NCBI RefSeq assembly: GCF_007829435.1
Contig: NZ_VLJN01000015.1
Span: 43,624 to 76,415 of the forward strand
Source: Cupriavidus gilardii J11
GTDB lineage: Bacteria; Pseudomonadota; Gammaproteobacteria; Burkholderiales; Burkholderiaceae
Length of the DNA stretch: 32,792 bases
Direction of reading: 5' to 3'
The notes beneath the pieces are model-generated. The model had not been told where the DNA came from and searched no databases. It worked only from the letters and a program-made list of their open reading frames with translations. Both the position numbers and the translations under genes were made by a program. Below, one piece after another: positions 24,994 through 32,792 of the stretch; the stretch's first letter is position 1; each line of letters opens with the position of its first letter.

Positions 24994-25060
24994 ATCACTG
25001 CGTCGCTACTTTCCGCGCTCCTACCTGTGGGCGCGTAGCGGCCGCATGCTGCGCTGCAGC

Positions 25061-25246
25061 CTAGCCGTTCGCAAACGCGATCTTGGCGTCGCGGGCGTCG
25101 GCTTGCAAACGGCCGAACAGGGCTTGGACGGCGGCGATCGCGCGCTTCACGTCATACGCCAGTCCCAGGCGCGGCGCGGTGATTTCGCGCTCGATCAGGT
25201 CGCGTTCGAGTTGATCGGTCAGCTTGGTGTCGAAATGGGCGTTCAT
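25061..25246 (-). CDS. Hypothetical 61-aa protein, copy 1 of a tandem pair
   Basis: The start at 25246 (MNAHFDTKLTDQLERDLIERE) is preceded by TAGGAA and by a promoter. The ORF extends to 25354 without that support and would cover the promoter. The protein is charged and helix-rich, with no cysteine, signal peptide or membrane segment. It is about 85% identical by eye to the protein at 25582-25767; differences cluster at the N terminus and near residue 22. The family is not recognised. A strong terminator follows. Confidence 0.75.
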   Translation of the reverse strand: MNAHFDTKLTDQLERDLIEREITAPRLGLAYDVKRAIAAVQALFGRLQADARDAKIAFANG

Positions 25247-25288
25247 GGCGTCGGTTCCTACAGGATTACCCTCATCGGGTTTTCCCGA

Positions 25289-25317
25289 ATTGTAGGCCAA
25301 CCGATGTCGCATCGCAA
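25289..25317 (-). promoter_or_regulatory. Sigma-70 promoter of 61-aa gene copy 1
   Basis: On the minus strand TTGCGA (25312-25317), a 17-bp spacer and TACAAT (25289-25294) lie about 43 bp upstream of the start at 25246. The -10 and the stretch after it (TTCGGGAAAACCC) are identical in the second copy, which supports function. Confidence 0.7.
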
Positions 25318-25448
25318 CATTAGGTAGAAGGGCGTATGCGGAAAAGCAACGCATTCCGCACGGACGCCACCCGAGCGACCGATGTCAGCGCCCTGACACA
25401 TGGCTGTGCGCCTCACTACGCCCCCAGGCCAGCAGTGACAAAGCAAAA

Positions 25449-25496
25449 CCGGCCTGGCATGGGACCGCGCTCGGGCGCGAACCCATGCCAGGCCGG
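25449..25496 (-). terminator. Rho-independent terminator of 61-aa gene copy 2
   Basis: A perfect 15-bp stem (CCGGCCTGGCATGGG at 25449-25463 with 25482-25496) has an 18-nt loop and is followed on the minus strand by GGTTTTGC. It lies about 85 bp past the stop of the gene at 25582. The 335-bp gap between the two small genes holds only this terminator and the promoter of copy 1. Confidence 0.75.
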
Positions 25497-25581
25497 CTTC
25501 TCGTCGCCTCAGCGACCCGCTATTTCGCCGTCAGCCACCCGTCTACATGACTGACGCGACAGGCGGATGCTGCACTGCAAC

Positions 25582-25767
25582 TTAACCGTTCGCAAACGCG
25601 ATCTTGGCCTTGCGGGCGTCGGCTTGCAGGCGGTCGAACAGCGCCTGCACGGCGCCAATGGCGCGCTTGACGTCATAGGCAAAGCCCAGACGGGGCGCGT
25701 CGAGCTCGCGCTCGATCAGGTCGCGTTCGAGTTGGTCGGTCAGCTTGATATCGGATTGGGTGTTCAT
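25582..25767 (-). CDS. Hypothetical 61-aa protein, copy 2 of a tandem pair
   Basis: The start at 25767 (MNTQSDIKLTDQLERDLIERE) has a TAGGAG ribosome-binding site and its own promoter. The C-terminal half (YDVKRAIGAVQALFDRLQADA) matches copy 1 almost exactly, ending in the same KIAFANG. The upstream 100 bp are duplicated too, but the terminators differ in sequence, so the unit duplicated was promoter plus gene. Differences are mainly conservative, consistent with selection on the protein. Function unknown. Confidence 0.75.
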   Translation of the reverse strand: MNTQSDIKLTDQLERDLIERELDAPRLGFAYDVKRAIGAVQALFDRLQADARKAKIAFANG

Positions 25768-25809
25768 GGCATCGCTCCTACAGGGATAACCCTTATGGGG
25801 TTTTCCCGA

Positions 25810-25838
25810 ATTGTAGTGGAGCGATTGTCGCAACGCAA
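25810..25838 (-). promoter_or_regulatory. Sigma-70 promoter of 61-aa gene copy 2
   Basis: On the minus strand TTGCGT (25833-25838), 17 bp and TACAAT (25810-25815) lie upstream of the start at 25767, with spacing the same as in copy 1. The flanking CATTAGGTAGAAG (+ strand) further upstream is shared by both copies. Confidence 0.68.
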
Positions 25839-25935
25839 CATTAGGTAGAAGTGCGTATGCGGGAAAGCAACGCTTTGGCGAACAACGCACTGGCATATGC
25901 TTTTTACGCCGTCTGTTCGGTGCGGGCCACGCGCG

Positions 25936-26181
25936 TCATGCCGTCAATGCCACACCACCGTGGAGCCGTTCCGTGACGGCGCGTCGCACCCATTGGGGCG
26001 CGTCGACAAGCAAGCCGGGCCATTCGGCGATGGCTTGCCGCGCGAGTTGCCGGGCCTTCCGCAGATAGCGATGGGGTCGCATCAGGCCGGCGGCGCGTAT
26101 CAGCGCCTCGAGGTCAGCCCAGGAAAAGGCCCGCAAGGTGGCATCAATGGCGCGGTTCACGCCATAGTCCGTCGGGGCCAC
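25936..26181 (-). CDS. Hypothetical protein, about 81 aa, possibly a fragment
   Basis: The only start in this frame is a GTG at 26181 (MAPTDYGVNRAIDATLRAFSW). The frame is open upstream to a stop at about 26209 with protein-like sequence (LEHAAFFDSV), which hints that the N terminus may have been lost. The rest is basic and helical (YLRKARQLARQAIAEWPG). I do not recognise it. It lies between the duplicated small genes and dctD, with no clear ribosome-binding site. Confidence 0.35.
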   Translation of the reverse strand: MAPTDYGVNRAIDATLRAFSWADLEALIRAAGLMRPHRYLRKARQLARQAIAEWPGLLVDAPQWVRRAVTERLHGGVALTA

Positions 26182-26303
26182 GCTATCGAAGAAGGCCGCA
26201 TGTTCAAGCTACATACAATGATCATTTTTGCAACAAAGCGTAGAACCATGATCCGGGGAACTGTGGCACCACGGCAAACGGTGCGACGACATCTCGCCGG
26301 CGG

Positions 26304-27692
26304 TCATCCACCTCTGTCCTTGACGTACTCACGCCGATCGATGCCATGGCGGTTCAGCTTGTCGTAGAACGTCTTGCGCGCAATACCGAGCGCTTCGATG
26401 GTCGCCCGCACATCGCCGCCATGCGCGGCCAGCGCCTCGCGGATCAGGCCAGCCTCGTAGCGGTCCATCCGTTCGGCCAGCGTGCCCTCGCCCGTCGCGG
26501 CATCCCGGTTGGACGTCGTGGCACCGGCCGGCGACGTCGGCAGCTCATGCACGCCCAGCACAAACCGTTCAGCGAAGTGCAGCAGTTCGCGTACGTTGCC
26601 CGGCCAGTCGTGATGGCGCAGATAACGCCGGACGGCGTCCGTCATCGGTGGCACGTCGCGCTGGAAGCGGCGCGCGGCCTGTCCGGTGAAGACTTCGAAC
26701 AGCAGCGGGATGTCTTCGCGCCGCTCGCGCAGCGCGGGCATGTACAGCGTGACGACGTTGAGGCGGTAGTACAGGTCCTCGCGGAAGTCGCCGCGGCGCG
26801 CGGGGTCGCCGAGGTCCACCTTGCTGGCGGCAACGACACGCAGATCGACCGGACGCATCTCGTTGGTGCCCAGCGGCGCGACGCTGCGCGTCTCCAGCAC
26901 ACGCAGCAGTTTCAGTTGCACCGCCGGCGGCATGCCCTCGATCTCGTCGAGGAACAGCGTGCCGCCGCTGGCGTATTCGATGCGGCCGACGCGCTTGCGC
27001 TGCGCGCCGGTGAAGGCGCCTGGCTCGTGGCCGAACAGTTCGCTCTCGATGACGGACTCCGGCAACGCGGCGCAATTGAGCGCGACGAATTCCCCGGCGG
27101 CGCGGCGGCTCCAGCGGTGCAGCGCGGTGGCTGCCATTTCCTTGCCGCTGCCGGTCTCGCCGACCACGAGCACGTCGACATCGGCGTCGGCGATATGGCG
27201 GATGGTCTGGCGCAGCCGTTCCATCGCGGGCGTCGCGCCGATCAGCGGCCATGCGCTTTCGGCCTGCGTGGCCGCCTGCTGGAGCCTGCGGTTTTCCATC
27301 AGCAGTTGCCGCTTTTCCCACGCGTGGCCGACCGCCGTCAGCAGCCGGTGGCTGGCGTACGGCTTTTCGAGGAAGTCGTAGGCCCCCCGGCGCATCGCCT
27401 CGACGGCCTGCGCGATGTCGCCGTGGCCGGTGATGAAGATGACCGGCAGGCCGGCGTCGCGCTCGAGCACGCGTTCGAACAGTTGCAGGCCGTCCAGGCC
27501 CGGCATGCGCAGGTCGGTGACCAGCACATCGGGATAGCCGTGGCGCAAGCTGTCGAGAAAGGCCTGCGCGCTGGCGTGGGCGTCGACTTGATAGCCGGCC
27601 AGCCGCAGGGCGTCGGCGGCGGCGATACGTACGTCCTCGTCGTCATCGACCAGGGCCACGCGGCGTGCCGGGGCATCGTTGGATTGCATCAT
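26304..27692 (-). CDS. dctD: C4-dicarboxylate response regulator DctD (sigma-54 activator)
   Basis: The 462-residue NtrC-type regulator has a receiver domain at about 10-125 with phospho-Asp60 (LVTDLRMPG) and Lys110. The AAA+ domain at about 150-380 carries Walker A GETGSGKE (178-185) and the sigma-54 contact loop GAFTGA (225-230). A Fis-type helix-turn-helix lies at the end ([21 protein letters not shown]). It overlaps the end of dctB by 4 bp (starts at 27692 or 27689), giving a coupled two-component pair. The neighbouring dctA has a -24/-12 promoter and paired upstream palindromes, so activation of dctA in response to dicarboxylates is the natural reading. Confidence 0.92.
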   Translation of the reverse strand: MMQSNDAPARRVALVDDDEDVRIAAADALRLAGYQVDAHASAQAFLDSLRHGYPDVLVTDLRMPGLDGLQLFERVLERDAGLPVIFITGHGDIAQAVEAMRRGAYDFLEKPYASHRLLTAVGHAWEKRQLLMENRRLQQAATQAESAWPLIGATPAMERLRQTIRHIADADVDVLVVGETGSGKEMAATALHRWSRRAAGEFVALNCAALPESVIESELFGHEPGAFTGAQRKRVGRIEYASGGTLFLDEIEGMPPAVQLKLLRVLETRSVAPLGTNEMRPVDLRVVAASKVDLGDPARRGDFREDLYYRLNVVTLYMPALRERREDIPLLFEVFTGQAARRFQRDVPPMTDAVRRYLRHHDWPGNVRELLHFAERFVLGVHELPTSPAGATTSNRDAATGEGTLAERMDRYEAGLIREALAAHGGDVRATIEALGIARKTFYDKLNRHGIDRREYVKDRGG

Positions 27693-29575
27693 GGCGCTCG
27701 GTTCAGCGTGATGGTGAAGATGGCGCCGTCGCTGTCGGCGGCGCGGTGTTCGAGCTTGCCGCCGAAGTCGGCGACGATGTCGCGGGAGATCACGAGGCCC
27801 AGGCCCAGCCCCTCGGCCTTGGACGTCGAGAACGGCGTGAACAGCCGTTGCGCGATATCGGGCGCGATGCCGGGGCCGTTGTCCGCGATGTCGATAACGA
27901 TGCAGGGACCCGCATCCCGTACCGCGATGTCGATGCGTGGCGCCTCGCGGTCGCCGACGGCGTCGAGCGCGTTCTGCAGCAGGTTGACCAGTACCTGTTC
28001 GAGTCGCAGCCGCTCGGCCATCACGTGCAGGCCATGCCGGCCCGCGCGACGCAGCGTGACGCCGAGCCCGCGCATGCGCGGACCCAGCAGCATCAGGGCG
28101 CCGTCGATGGCGTCGTCCACCGCGGTGGGCTCCACCGCGCCGCTACCCTTGCGCGCGAACGCGCGCAGGTGTCCGGTAATGGCGCCGATGCGCTCGGTCA
28201 GCGCGCCGATGCGCGACAGGCTCGCCCGCGCGCCGTCGGGCTCATTGCGTTCAAGGTAGCTGCCGGCGTTGTCGGCATAGGTCCGGATCGCGGCCACGGG
28301 CTGGTTGATCTCGTGCGCCACGCCGGCTGCGATCTGCCCGAGCGACGCCAGCTTGTTCGCCTGCACCAGTTCCTCCTGTGCGAGGTGCAGGCGGACTTCG
28401 GCCTGTCGCCGTTCTTCCATCTCGGCTCGCAGTTGGTCGTTGGCCGCCTGCAGCGCCGCCGTACGCTCGCGCACGCGCATCTGCAATTCCGCCCGAACAG
28501 CGGCCTGCTGGGCGTTGTGCCGGCGCACGCGGCGGCGAGCGTAGGCAACCAGTCCCACACCGAAATAGGCGAGCAACAGCACGACCACCGCCTGCGCCTG
28601 CATGCGGGCGCGCGTGGCGGCCAGCGTCGCACTCGCGGGCGACAACTGGTGAAAGGTCCACGAGGTTGACGGCACCGGCATCGCGGTATGCACGTAGCGC
28701 TCGTCCGGCGAACGTCCCGGCGCCGCCAGCCGCAGCAGGTCGCCGCGGCCGCCACGGTCGGCGGCCCCACGGGCGGGCGGCCGGTCGAGGGGCAGGGGCT
28801 CAAAGCGCGCCTCGCCGAACTGCAGGCTCTGCCGCAGGCGCCGGGCGGTGGGCTCGGCCACCGGCGCCAGTGCGCGGAAGCGCCAGCCGGGCTCGCTGGT
28901 CAGCAGCACCACTCCGTCCGGATCGGTCACCAGGACGGGATCGGGCAGGTGCGACCAGTCCTGTTCCAGGCCATTGAATTCGACCTTGACCACGACCACG
29001 CCGAGCGCCGCGCCGCTCGCGTCGTCGAGTCGATGCGACAGGTACAGGCCCGGGCGCCGGCTTCGGGTGCCCAATGCAAAGTGTTCGGCCGCGCCGGACG
29101 CGATGGCGCGTTGGTAATAGGGTCGGAAACGGTAGTTCTCGCCGACGAAGCTGTCCTGCTGCAAATAGTTGCTCGCGGCAATGGTCAGCCCCGTCCGGTC
29201 GAGCAGATAGACCACCGATGCGCCGGTAGCCTCCGCAAGCCGTTGCAGCTTGGCATCGAGCGCGGCGATCCGTGCGTCGCCGCCCTGCGTGATCGCCCGG
29301 TGCAGGTCCGGATCCTGGGCGAGCACGTACGGCAGCGCCCGGTGCTTGTCCAGATCCCGACGCAGCGTGGCGACATTGAAGTGGGCGGCACGGCTGGCAC
29401 GCCTTGCCACTTCATCGACGCCTTGCCGGTACGCGAGCCGGTCGACCCAGTACAGCACGGCGGCGGCAAGCAGCACGGCAAATGCCGCGGCGATGGCAAA
29501 GCCGGCTAACCGTCGCGGCGAAATCCGGGACGGCGAGTATGGGGCGGACGGATCGGAGGGAGGAGACGAGGTCAT
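27689..29575 (-). CDS. dctB: C4-dicarboxylate sensor histidine kinase DctB
   Basis: From the ATG at 29575 the protein is 628 residues. A first membrane segment lies at about 20-42 ([21 protein letters not shown]). A periplasmic double-PAS/Cache sensor follows to about 290, then a second membrane segment ([19 protein letters not shown]), a coiled coil (about 325-400) and the kinase core. The phospho-accepting His421 is in [18 protein letters not shown] box [11 protein letters not shown]1 DNGPGI and G2 GLGLGLVIS are all present. The frame reaches 29665, but that part overlaps the DctD-type palindrome and lacks support. The ribosome-binding site is weak. It is divergent to dctA. Confidence 0.91.
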   Translation of the reverse strand: MTSSPPSDPSAPYSPSRISPRRLAGFAIAAAFAVLLAAAVLYWVDRLAYRQGVDEVARRASRAAHFNVATLRRDLDKHRALPYVLAQDPDLHRAITQGGDARIAALDAKLQRLAEATGASVVYLLDRTGLTIAASNYLQQDSFVGENYRFRPYYQRAIASGAAEHFALGTRSRRPGLYLSHRLDDASGAALGVVVVKVEFNGLEQDWSHLPDPVLVTDPDGVVLLTSEPGWRFRALAPVAEPTARRLRQSLQFGEARFEPLPLDRPPARGAADRGGRGDLLRLAAPGRSPDERYVHTAMPVPSTSWTFHQLSPASATLAATRARMQAQAVVVLLLAYFGVGLVAYARRRVRRHNAQQAAVRAELQMRVRERTAALQAANDQLRAEMEERRQAEVRLHLAQEELVQANKLASLGQIAAGVAHEINQPVAAIRTYADNAGSYLERNEPDGARASLSRIGALTERIGAITGHLRAFARKGSGAVEPTAVDDAIDGALMLLGPRMRGLGVTLRRAGRHGLHVMAERLRLEQVLVNLLQNALDAVGDREAPRIDIAVRDAGPCIVIDIADNGPGIAPDIAQRLFTPFSTSKAEGLGLGLVISRDIVADFGGKLEHRAADSDGAIFTITLNRAP

Positions 29576-29635
29576 GACGGCGGGGCCGCGAAGCAACAGT
29601 CGGCAGCGGATCTGCACACCGCCTGCGCCACGCGC

Positions 29636-29682
29636 TGTGTGGAAATCCACACACAGCCCGGGCATTCTATGCGGATTTCCGC
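29636..29682. promoter_or_regulatory. Paired DctD-type upstream activating sites of dctA
   Basis: A perfect 18-bp palindrome, TGTGTGGAAATCCACACA (29636-29653), and a second, GCGGATTTCCGC (29671-29682), have centres 32 bp apart, about three helical turns. They share the GGAAATCC/GGATTTCC core and lie 75-121 bp upstream of the sigma-54 promoter. This is the tandem arrangement known for DctD enhancers; binding is inferred. Confidence 0.72.
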
Positions 29683-29756
29683 TCGTCCGCCAGCGAGCGG
29701 ATCGTCACTGCAACGGTTTTTCCTTTGCGTTCAACGGCTTACAGCGAATCCCGTAG

Positions 29757-29773
29757 TTGGCACAGCGCTTGCG
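29757..29773 (+). promoter_or_regulatory. Sigma-54 (-24/-12) promoter of dctA
   Basis: TTGGCACAGCGCTTGCG contains TGGCAC, 5 bp, then TTGC, the consensus for RpoN holoenzyme with correct GG-to-GC spacing. It lies about 107 bp upstream of the dctA ATG and downstream of the paired palindromes. The sigma-54 activator DctD is encoded next door. Confidence 0.88.
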
Positions 29774-29880
29774 TTATAGGCCCGCCCCGGCGCCGCACCC
29801 GTTCGGCCCGGCCATCGCAAACACGGCTATTCGCACCCGTCGCGACGGGAACAGCGGCAGCCACCGCAGGGGACACCCAC

Positions 29881-31224
29881 ATGATCGCATCCGACTTCGA
29901 GGCGGCCGCCGCCCAGCCTCGTCCGTTCTATCGTCATCTGTATTTCCAGGTCCTGGTCGCCATCGTGGCCGGCGTGACGCTGGGCCACTACTGGCCCGAC
30001 CTCGGCGCCAGCATGAAGCCGCTGGGCGATGCCTTTATCAAGCTGGTGAAGATGATCATCGCGCCGGTGATCTTCCTGACCGTGGTGACCGGCATCGCGG
30101 GCATGACCGACCTGAAGAAGGTGGGCCGCGTCGCCGGCAAGGCGATGGCCTACTTCCTGATCTTCTCCACGCTTGCGCTGGCGGTCGGCATGATCGTGGC
30201 CAATGTGGTGCAGCCGGGCCACGGTCTTCACATCGATCCCGCCACGCTGGATTCGAAATCGGTTTCCGGCTACGTGTCGAAGGCGCATGACTCGACCATC
30301 ACCGGCTTCCTGATGAACATTATCCCGACCACGGTATTCAGCCCGATGGTCAACGGCGACATCCTGCAGGTGCTGTTCGTCGCGGTGCTGTTCGGCATCG
30401 CGCTGGCGCTGGTGGGCGAGCGCGGCAAGCCGGTGCTCGACTTCTTCCATGCGGTGATGCATCCGGTGTTCCGGCTGGTGGCGATCCTGATGAAGGCCGC
30501 GCCGGTGGGCGCATTCGGCGCGATGTCGTTCACGATCGGCAAGTACGGCATCCACTCGGTGGCGAACCTCGCCATGCTGGTCGGCACGTTCTACCTGACC
30601 TCGCTGCTGTTCGTGCTGGTGGTGCTGGGACTGGTGGCGCGCTACAACGGTTTCTCGATCGTCAAGCTGATCCGCTACATCCGCGAGGAACTGCTGCTGG
30701 TGCTGGGCACCAGTTCGTCGGAGGCCGCGCTGCCGACCCTGATGCAGAAGATGGAGCGCGCTGGCTGCGCGAAGTCGGTGGTTGGTCTCGTCGTGCCTAC
30801 CGGCTATTCGTTCAACCTGGACGGTACCAATATCTACATGACGATGGCGGCGCTGTTCATTGCGCAGGCCTGCGACATCCATCTGTCGTTCGGCGACCAG
30901 ATCCTGTTGCTGCTGGTGGCGATGCTCAGCTCGAAGGGCGCCGCTGGCGTGACGGGCGCGGGCTTTATCACGCTGGCGGCGACGCTGGCCGTGGTGCCGT
31001 CGGTGCCGGTGGCCGGCATGGCGCTGATCCTGGGCGTGGACCGGTTCATGTCGGAATGCCGCGCGCTGACCAATCTGGTTGGCAACGCGACCGCCGCGGT
31101 GGTGGTGGCGCGCTGGGAAGGCGAGCTGGACAAGGGGGAGCTGGATCGTGCGCTGGCAGGCGAGGTGGCGGCGCCTGGGGAGCAGGAGGCTGCCAACGAG
31201 GGGGTGGTGCAGCGGGTGGCTTGA
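29881..31224 (+). CDS. dctA: C4-dicarboxylate transport protein DctA (DAACS family)
   Basis: This 447-residue inner-membrane symporter imports succinate, fumarate and malate with cations. It has the family's layout of eight membrane helices and two hairpins. Motifs include [19 protein letters not shown] near residue 60, the first-hairpin serine-rich stretch [16 protein letters not shown] near 275, and [17 protein letters not shown] in the substrate/cation-binding helix. The ATG at 29881 follows AGGGGA; the longer open frame upstream overlaps the sigma-54 promoter and is not coding. It converges with boxA. Uptake of oxalate by DctA is not established and is not implied here. Confidence 0.94.
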   Translation: MIASDFEAAAAQPRPFYRHLYFQVLVAIVAGVTLGHYWPDLGASMKPLGDAFIKLVKMIIAPVIFLTVVTGIAGMTDLKKVGRVAGKAMAYFLIFSTLALAVGMIVANVVQPGHGLHIDPATLDSKSVSGYVSKAHDSTITGFLMNIIPTTVFSPMVNGDILQVLFVAVLFGIALALVGERGKPVLDFFHAVMHPVFRLVAILMKAAPVGAFGAMSFTIGKYGIHSVANLAMLVGTFYLTSLLFVLVVLGLVARYNGFSIVKLIRYIREELLLVLGTSSSEAALPTLMQKMERAGCAKSVVGLVVPTGYSFNLDGTNIYMTMAALFIAQACDIHLSFGDQILLLLVAMLSSKGAAGVTGAGFITLAATLAVVPSVPVAGMALILGVDRFMSECRALTNLVGNATAAVVVARWEGELDKGELDRALAGEVAAPGEQEAANEGVVQRVA

Positions 31225-31300
31225 AGGCGTTTTTTGTCGGCACGGGGTTGGGGAGAGGGCCGGCCGGCGGCAATCCTCCCGCCCGCCATCCCAACAACGC

Positions 31301-32608
31301 TCAATACGTCTCCAGATGCAGCCGCCCCTGTTCCTTCAGGCCGGCGGCCACCGCATCCCAGTCCATTCCCGCCTGCTCGGCGATCTCGCGCAGCGCCAGT
31401 ACCACGCCCTCCTCCATCGCCTTCAGTCCGCACACGTAGAAATAGCAGTCGGGATCGCCCAGCAGCGGCGCCAGGTCGGCCGCGCGCTCGCGCATCAGGT
31501 CCTGCACATAGCGCTTCGGTTCTCCCGGCGTGCGCGAGAAGGCCAGGTTGATATCGATGAAGTCCTTCGGCAGGCTCTGCAGCGGCCCGAAATATGGCAG
31601 TTCTTCCCGGCTGCGGGCGCCGAAGAACAGCATCAGCTTGCCGCCGTCAAACTTGCCTGACTTGCGCAGCCGTCGACGCCATTCCGTCATCGCACGCATG
31701 GGCGCGCTGCCGGTGCCGGTGCAGATCATCACGATGTGCGAGCGCGGATGGTTTGGCATCAGGAAGCTCGCGCCGAAGGGGCCAATGACCTCCACCTGGT
31801 CGCCGACACGCAGGTCGCACATATAGTTCGACGCCACGCCACGCACCGGATTGCCCTCGTGGTCCTCCAGCACGCGCTTGATGGTCAGCGACAGGTTGTT
31901 GTAGCCCGGCCGTTCGCCGTTGCGCGGGCTTGCCACCGAATACTGGCGCGCGTGGTGCGGCCGTCCGCTGGCGTCCACGCCGGGCGGCACGATGCCGATC
32001 GACTGCCCTTCCAGCACCGGGAACGGCATGGCGCCGAAGTCCAGAACGATGTGGTGGGTGTCGTAGTCGCTGCCGGCTTCGCGGCCCACTTCGGTCACGC
32101 GCACGTTGCCGACCACGGTGGCCGTTACCGAGCGACGTGCGGACCTGGGCCCGTACAGGTTGGTATAGCAGTGCGCGGCCGACCAGGGCGGTACCGTGGC
32201 GCCATATTGCACGCTTTGCATGGGCGCCAGCGTCGCATCGGCCGCGGCCATCGCATCGGCGGCCAGGGGCTGCTCCGCCGCGTTGCTATCCTCGGCCAGC
32301 GCGGAGGCGGCGCCCGCGGCGGCAAGCTGCTCGCCGCTCAACTCCTCGGGCAGCACGTCCCAGCCCAGTTGCTCGTCCAGGGTATAGGGCCGGCTGCGCG
32401 GCACCGTGCGCCAGTTGTCGATCGAGCCCGTCGGACACGGCGACACGCAGGTCATGCATAGATTGCACTTGTCGGCATCGACCACGTAGTTGCGCGAATC
32501 GTGCGTGATGGCGCCGACCGGACAGGTCGCTTCGCAGGTATTGCAGCGAATGCAGATCTCGGGGTCGATCAGATGCTGCTTGATGACATGAATGTCTGCC
32601 ATATCCAT
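31301..32608 (-). CDS. boxA: Benzoyl-CoA 2,3-epoxidase, reductase component BoxA
   Basis: The start at 32608 follows GGAG at good spacing and gives 435 residues; upstream and downstream Met codons are alternatives. Two [4Fe-4S] motifs come first ([12 protein letters not shown] and [12 protein letters not shown], within residues 15-65). An Ala-rich linker follows (about 90-125), then a ferredoxin-NADP-reductase module: FAD motif [13 protein letters not shown] motif GTGSAPMRA, and the C-terminal [14 protein letters not shown]. BoxA passes NADPH electrons to the di-iron epoxidase BoxB in aerobic benzoyl-CoA breakdown. The boxB end lies just upstream on the same strand, so this is the box operon. 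Confidence 0.93.
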   Translation of the reverse strand: MDMADIHVIKQHLIDPEICIRCNTCEATCPVGAITHDSRNYVVDADKCNLCMTCVSPCPTGSIDNWRTVPRSRPYTLDEQLGWDVLPEELSGEQLAAAGAASALAEDSNAAEQPLAADAMAAADATLAPMQSVQYGATVPPWSAAHCYTNLYGPRSARRSVTATVVGNVRVTEVGREAGSDYDTHHIVLDFGAMPFPVLEGQSIGIVPPGVDASGRPHHARQYSVASPRNGERPGYNNLSLTIKRVLEDHEGNPVRGVASNYMCDLRVGDQVEVIGPFGASFLMPNHPRSHIVMICTGTGSAPMRAMTEWRRRLRKSGKFDGGKLMLFFGARSREELPYFGPLQSLPKDFIDINLAFSRTPGEPKRYVQDLMRERAADLAPLLGDPDCYFYVCGLKAMEEGVVLALREIAEQAGMDWDAVAAGLKEQGRLHLETY

Positions 32609-32655
32609 GGCGATCTCCATTGCCGGCCGCTCGTTGGCCGATACCGCCGCGCGGC

Positions 32656-32792
32656 CTAGTTGAAGCGGACGTACTCGAAATCCACGGGCTGCCGGTTGAT
32701 GCCGATCGCCGGCGGCGCGATCCAGTTGGCGAACTTGCCGGGCTCCACCACCCGCCCCATCAGGCTGGCGACGAACGCGCGGTCCTCGTCGG
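32656..32792 (-). CDS. boxB: Benzoyl-CoA 2,3-epoxidase, oxygenase component BoxB, C-terminal fragment
   Basis: Only the last 45 or so codons are in the window, running off the right edge and ending in TAG at 32656-32658. The tail, with [20 protein letters not shown] followed by YVRFN, is the characteristic BoxB ending. BoxB is the di-iron oxygenase that epoxidises benzoyl-CoA. The boxA start is 47 bp downstream, so the two are co-transcribed. Confidence 0.88.
   Translation of the reverse strand, partial: DEDRAFVASLMGRVVEPGKFANWIAPPAIGINRQPVDFEYVRFN

Noticed and set aside
29725-29880. A 52-residue N-terminal extension of DctA
   Set aside because: It overlaps the sigma-54 promoter, is Arg/Ala-rich without family similarity, and the ATG at 29881 has a good ribosome-binding site.

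Overview
The window looks like a high-GC betaproteobacterial chromosome, most likely Cupriavidus or a close Burkholderiales relative. That call rests on gene content (BoxA/BoxB benzoyl-CoA epoxidation, a DctA/DctB/DctD module, a fused W/Mo-type NAD formate dehydrogenase, OpgD) and on protein style; no rRNA or other marker gene is present. No tRNA, rRNA, insertion sequence, prophage or CRISPR array was seen.

Layout. 1-2.45 kb: the tail of a probable glycosyltransferase and an amylo-alpha-1,6-glucosidase-like enzyme (+). 2.5-7.1 kb: a two-gene NAD-dependent formate dehydrogenase operon (-), with the diaphorase subunit fused to the small [2Fe-2S] subunit. 7.3-11.3 kb: an EamA exporter, an AraC regulator and two divergent LysR regulators. 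11.5-11.8 kb: an orphan small ORF. 12.0-18.4 kb: a five-gene operon (-) of a ThDP-dependent lyase/decarboxylase, formyl-CoA transferase, a fused NDP-forming acyl-CoA synthetase, a fumarylacetoacetate-hydrolase-fold enzyme and a small membrane protein. 18.9-20.9 kb: a divergent succinate/malate-CoA-ligase-like pair (+). 21.1-22.9 kb: a GntR/FCD regulator and a ketopantoate-reductase-fold enzyme (-). 23.1-24.8 kb: opgD, whose frame is broken twice in a C-rich tract. 25.0-25.8 kb: a tandem duplication of a 61-aa gene with its promoter. 26.3-31.2 kb: dctB-dctD (-) and dctA (+) with a sigma-54 promoter and paired DctD-type sites. 31.3-32.8 kb: boxA and the end of boxB (-).

The most interesting signal is a shared AT-rich operator, core TGATATATCA followed by CATAC, in front of four transcription units in this window: the formate dehydrogenase operon, the ThDP-lyase/frc operon, the ligase pair, and the panE-like gene (or opgD). 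A weaker copy precedes the GntR gene. In the first three the 10-bp palindrome lies inside the -35/-10 spacer with the same geometry, as expected for repression by one regulator, most simply the GntR/FCD protein. This ties scattered genes into one regulon for formyl-CoA/formate-linked acid metabolism. Formyl-CoA transferase plus formate dehydrogenase points to oxalate: oxalyl-CoA made by Frc, decarboxylated to formyl-CoA, and formate oxidised to CO2 with NADH. However, the ThDP enzyme does not read like canonical oxalyl-CoA decarboxylase, so a 2-hydroxyacyl-CoA lyase route or another acid remains possible.
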